A DNA stretch of 64,000 nucleotides from Odoribacter laneus YIT 12061 (GTDB lineage Bacteria > Bacteroidota > Bacteroidia > Bacteroidales > Marinifilaceae). The notes beneath the pieces are model-generated. The model was not told the DNA's origin and did no database searches. It saw only the letters and a list, made by a program, of their open reading frames with translations. Location: contig NZ_JH594596.1 in the NCBI RefSeq assembly GCF_000243215.1, positions 124,001-188,000 of the forward strand. Direction: 5' to 3'. Positions 61,590 through 64,000 of this stretch are shown piece after piece (the stretch's first letter is position 1; each line of letters opens with the position of its first letter). The position numbers were made by a program, and so were the translations under genes.

Positions 61590-61595
61590 ATGGAT

Positions 61596-63830
61596 TTACC
61601 AATTTAAATGCAGCGAAATATACGGAATAAAGGGGAGAATTACTTTAGATTTCGGGATAAATTTCGTTTTTCCGTTTTCATTTTCTTCCGGGTTAAAATA
61701 GACGAAAGAAGGGTTGGAATGATTGTAGACATTGTAAGCTCCGGCACTGATTTTTAAACGGATCCGTTTGTAGGGAAAGAGATAATCGAGATTTGCATCG
61801 AGCCGGTGATTGTCCGGAAGTTTGTAATTATAGCGGTCTGTATAAACGGGGATAAGTATCGGTTTATTTTCACTGTCGGTGATGTTGTGGGCCAGGGCCA
61901 CTCCTACCGGGAAGGTCGTATATACTCCCGAGGAAAATGTCCACAAAAGATTGAGCGAAAAGCGGGAAGAGAAATACAAGGAACTGTTGATAACTATATT
62001 GTGTTTTACGTCATAAGGAGGGTTAAAGGCTTGACCGTTGTTGATTTCTTTGAATTTTCTTTTGGATTCTGAAAGGGTATAGTTAAAACGTAAATGCAGA
62101 TTCCTTTGCTGGAAAGATAAATCCAGCTCGAAACCTCTGGCGTAGCCTTTCCCTTCGATCATATTGTCGGTAAGACCGCTGTATCGGGTTGATGCGTTTG
62201 CCGAGAAATCTTTCAGGTGCTGCATATTTTTATAGAATAAACCGGCATATAGAGTAAGTCCTATGGGGATTTCCTGTTCTGCCCCTATGGATATTTGCCG
62301 GCAAAGGGCCGGTTTCATCCCTTTATCCAGCGGATACCAGATATCTATTGGCGTCTTTACGGTAAAATAAGGATATAGACTCAAATATTGGGTTGTTTGG
62401 GCATAGTCTAGCCAAAGGGTGAATTTACCGGTGAAGTAACTGATTTTGGCGCGGGGAGACAGGGAATTAATCCGGGAGTTTCCCCGATAATGTTGATAAT
62501 TCAGGCCGGCCACGAGTAAAAAATGATTTCCGTGGCGGTAATTCACTTCTGCATAAGCTTCGTATAAATTGAAATACTTGTCTGAACTTTTAATCAGCAG
62601 GTTTTCTGCATAATCCGGTTTGTCGGCGGTTTCAAAGCGGGCATGTTCAAATTTTCCACCGGTTAAGAACTGAAGCTGATCGTTAAGTTGACCGGTATAA
62701 CTGATTTGAGTGATGAGGGAATAGCGGCGGTTGCCTCCTCCCATGGGAATACTTCCTTTTGCGTCCCCTTCACTGAAAGAAGATTTGCCTCCGATACTCA
62801 ACCGGAACCGGTTTTTTTCATTGGGGGTGTAAAGTGTTCTGAGGTTTCCGGAGAATGTTTTCCAATTAAAATCATAGCGGACATTTTCTTGTAATTTCAT
62901 CGTTAGATTGTCCATAGAGAAAATACCGAAAGCGCTGAGGTTCCATTGGGAAGAAAGCCGGGAATCCACGCTCAGACTAAGGTCGTTAAAGGCATATTCC
63001 GGAAGTAAATTCCCCGTATTATTTCCTTTTACGGAACGGTTATACAGCTTAGAGATGGCTTGTAAATAGGAGGTCCGGAGGGAAGCTGCAAAGGAAGTAT
63101 GGTTTTTTTTCAGGGGGCCTTTGGCTTTTAAAGCGGAGGATACTAATCCCAGGGTGAGTTCTCCTTCCAGTTTCTGTTTATTTCCGGGATCGGGAATCAT
63201 ATTGATATAAGAGGAAAGGGATCCGTTATAGGCGGCTGGAAAGCCACTTTTATAGAGGGTGGAATTGTTGAATATATAAGGATCGAAAGTAGCTAATATA
63301 CCGGTCAGATGGTCTGTGCCTGCAATTTCCACATCGTGGATGAGGAAACTATTTTCCCAGCTATTGCCTCCTCTGACATAAATTCCGGGATCGAGGGCAT
63401 TGGTCGTGATGATTCCCGGTACAGTAGCCAGGTATTTTAACAAATCCTGTTCTCCTAAAATAGCCGGAACTGTTTCGATACCTTTGCGGGAAGAGTAGAG
63501 GCGTCCTGGAGAGGTACGGCCGCTGACAATGACCTCTTGCAGGTTGTTGAATTTATTGCGGAGGATGACTGTAAAAGGGGTATTTCCTTTTACCAGATGA
63601 GTGGTTTTTTTATAATTGATATGAGAGAATTCCAGTTGACAGGGAAGCTCGGCTTTTAGACTAAAATAGCCTGTAGAATCCGTTATGGTGCCTTGCTGAA
63701 TCTCCGGACAAAAAATGTTTACTCCACTTACAGCTTCTCCGTTTCGGGTAATTACCCGTCCGATAATGACAGATTGGGCTTCTGCCAGAAAAGGGCAGAA
63801 AAAGAGAATTGCAAAAATAAATTTTAACAT
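61596..63830 (-). CDS. TonB-dependent receptor with carboxypeptidase-like regulatory domain
   Basis: A 744-residue outer-membrane receptor. The signal peptide (1-18) is followed by a CarboxypepD-regulatory-like domain (VIIGRVITRNGEAVSGVNIF, 20-95), the TonB box/plug (LQEVIVSGRTSPG; VPAILGEQDLLKYLATVPGI; GIYVRGGNSWENSFLIHD) and a barrel ending in ISLHLNW. It lacks SusD, FecR and sigma partners and is paired instead with DUF4249. A -7 box (TACCTTTG, 63854-63861 on the - strand) is 24 bases upstream. Confidence 0.93.
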   Translation of the reverse strand: MLKFIFAILFFCPFLAEAQSVIIGRVITRNGEAVSGVNIFCPEIQQGTITDSTGYFSLKAELPCQLEFSHINYKKTTHLVKGNTPFTVILRNKFNNLQEVIVSGRTSPGRLYSSRKGIETVPAILGEQDLLKYLATVPGIITTNALDPGIYVRGGNSWENSFLIHDVEIAGTDHLTGILATFDPYIFNNSTLYKSGFPAAYNGSLSSYINMIPDPGNKQKLEGELTLGLVSSALKAKGPLKKNHTSFAASLRTSYLQAISKLYNRSVKGNNTGNLLPEYAFNDLSLSVDSRLSSQWNLSAFGIFSMDNLTMKLQENVRYDFNWKTFSGNLRTLYTPNEKNRFRLSIGGKSSFSEGDAKGSIPMGGGNRRYSLITQISYTGQLNDQLQFLTGGKFEHARFETADKPDYAENLLIKSSDKYFNLYEAYAEVNYRHGNHFLLVAGLNYQHYRGNSRINSLSPRAKISYFTGKFTLWLDYAQTTQYLSLYPYFTVKTPIDIWYPLDKGMKPALCRQISIGAEQEIPIGLTLYAGLFYKNMQHLKDFSANASTRYSGLTDNMIEGKGYARGFELDLSFQQRNLHLRFNYTLSESKRKFKEINNGQAFNPPYDVKHNIVINSSLYFSSRFSLNLLWTFSSGVYTTFPVGVALAHNITDSENKPILIPVYTDRYNYKLPDNHRLDANLDYLFPYKRIRLKISAGAYNVYNHSNPSFVYFNPEENENGKTKFIPKSKVILPFIPYISLHLNW

Positions 63831-63853
63831 GTTTTGCAGAATTCATACGTCTG

Positions 63854-63861
63854 CAAAGGTA
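63854..63861 (-). promoter_or_regulatory. -7 box for the TonB receptor operon
   Basis: TACCTTTG on the - strand, 24 bases before the ATG at 63830 and directly downstream of the nqrF terminator. Confidence 0.5.
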
Positions 63862-63869
63862 GGAAAAGT

Positions 63870-63907
63870 TTTCAGGGTTGATACATTCTGATGTATCAAC
63901 CCTGAAA
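63870..63907 (-). terminator. Rho-independent terminator after nqrF
   Basis: A perfect 17-bp stem (63870-63886 with 63891-63907) around a four-base loop. On the - strand ACTTTTCC follows. It should separate the Nqr operon from the TonB receptor genes. Confidence 0.85.
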
Positions 63908-63935
63908 TTATAGTCTGTTTGTATACCCTGTCGTT

Positions 63936-64000
63936 TTATCCTCCGAAATTGTCGTACATAACATTTTCGTCGGGTACTCCTAGGTCGTAAAGCATTTTGG
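63936..64000 (-). CDS. nqrF: Na+-translocating NADH:quinone reductase subunit F, C-terminal end (partial)
   Basis: Only the last 21 codons are in the window, reading KMLYDLGVPDENVMYDNFGG and then TAA (63936-63938). This is the usual C-terminus of NqrF (LxxLGVxxENILxDxFGG), the NADH-oxidising, FAD and 2Fe-2S subunit of the sodium-pumping NADH:quinone oxidoreductase. The gene continues beyond the right edge on the - strand. Confidence 0.8.
   Translation of the reverse strand, partial: KMLYDLGVPDENVMYDNFGG

Noticed and set aside
61596-63830. A second SusC/SusD system
   Set aside because: The receptor is 744 residues, lacks a SusD gene, and is paired with a DUF4249 lipoprotein instead.

Overview
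The window looks like a chromosomal segment of a gut-type Bacteroidales bacterium. The evidence is a SusC/SusD pair with its own ECF sigma factor and FecR anti-sigma factor, BACON and FISUMP domain lipoproteins, FimB/Mfa2-like lipoproteins, a C10 protease, 'GG-Bacteroidales' peptide precursors, and promoters of the Bacteroidetes type (TTTG, about 20 bases, TAnnTTTG). The genus cannot be fixed from sequence alone; the gene mix would fit Odoribacteraceae (Odoribacter/Butyricimonas), but that is only a guess. No rRNA, tRNA, CRISPR array, intact insertion sequence or prophage was seen.

Layout, 0-10 kb: a secreted esterase-like protein, a DNA glycosylase and an NAD salvage pair (nicotinamidase and nicotinate phosphoribosyltransferase) on the + strand, then a GH88 lipoprotein. 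Next is an array of five intact and three decayed cysteine-rich peptide precursors (5801-8678). They share a KKLELKKEVI leader and a GG cleavage motif, and no modification enzyme or exporter is in view. An HD-domain protein follows.

10-24 kb: a sulfur/redox operon (ArsR-type regulator with a candidate dithiol sensor, DUF6132 membrane protein, thioredoxin, and an 811-residue CoA-disulfide-reductase-like protein fused to rhodanese, TusA-like and DsrE-like modules). Two AT-rich palindromes overlapping two promoters look like the regulator's operators. Two secreted hydrolases, a decayed GNAT gene, yaaA and a DUF418 protein follow. Then come four tandem FimB/Mfa2-like lipoproteins ending in a thioredoxin with a CPHC active site.

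24-31 kb: a two-component system, a UPF1-like helicase, a HAD phosphatase, two PepSY-like secreted proteins and a third thioredoxin closed by a strong terminator.

31-46 kb (all - strand): one outer-membrane uptake locus read from 46.4 to 31.4 kb. It encodes ECF sigma factor, FecR, SusC, SusD, a HExxH metallohydrolase lipoprotein, a DUF4302 lipoprotein and three BACON/FISUMP lipoproteins. Together they suggest a sigma/anti-sigma controlled TonB system that handles a substrate, perhaps a protein or glycopeptide, at the cell surface.

46-64 kb: NlpC/P60 lipoprotein, an unknown acidic protein, an RluA-type pseudouridine synthase, a biotin-dependent carboxyltransferase, coaD, a serine hydrolase, and a mostly non-coding stretch with a decayed zinc-ribbon-like gene. 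Then a BACON lipoprotein next to a C10 cysteine protease, glyA, a small membrane protein, a DUF4468 protein, a DUF4249 lipoprotein with its TonB-dependent receptor, and the 3' end of nqrF.
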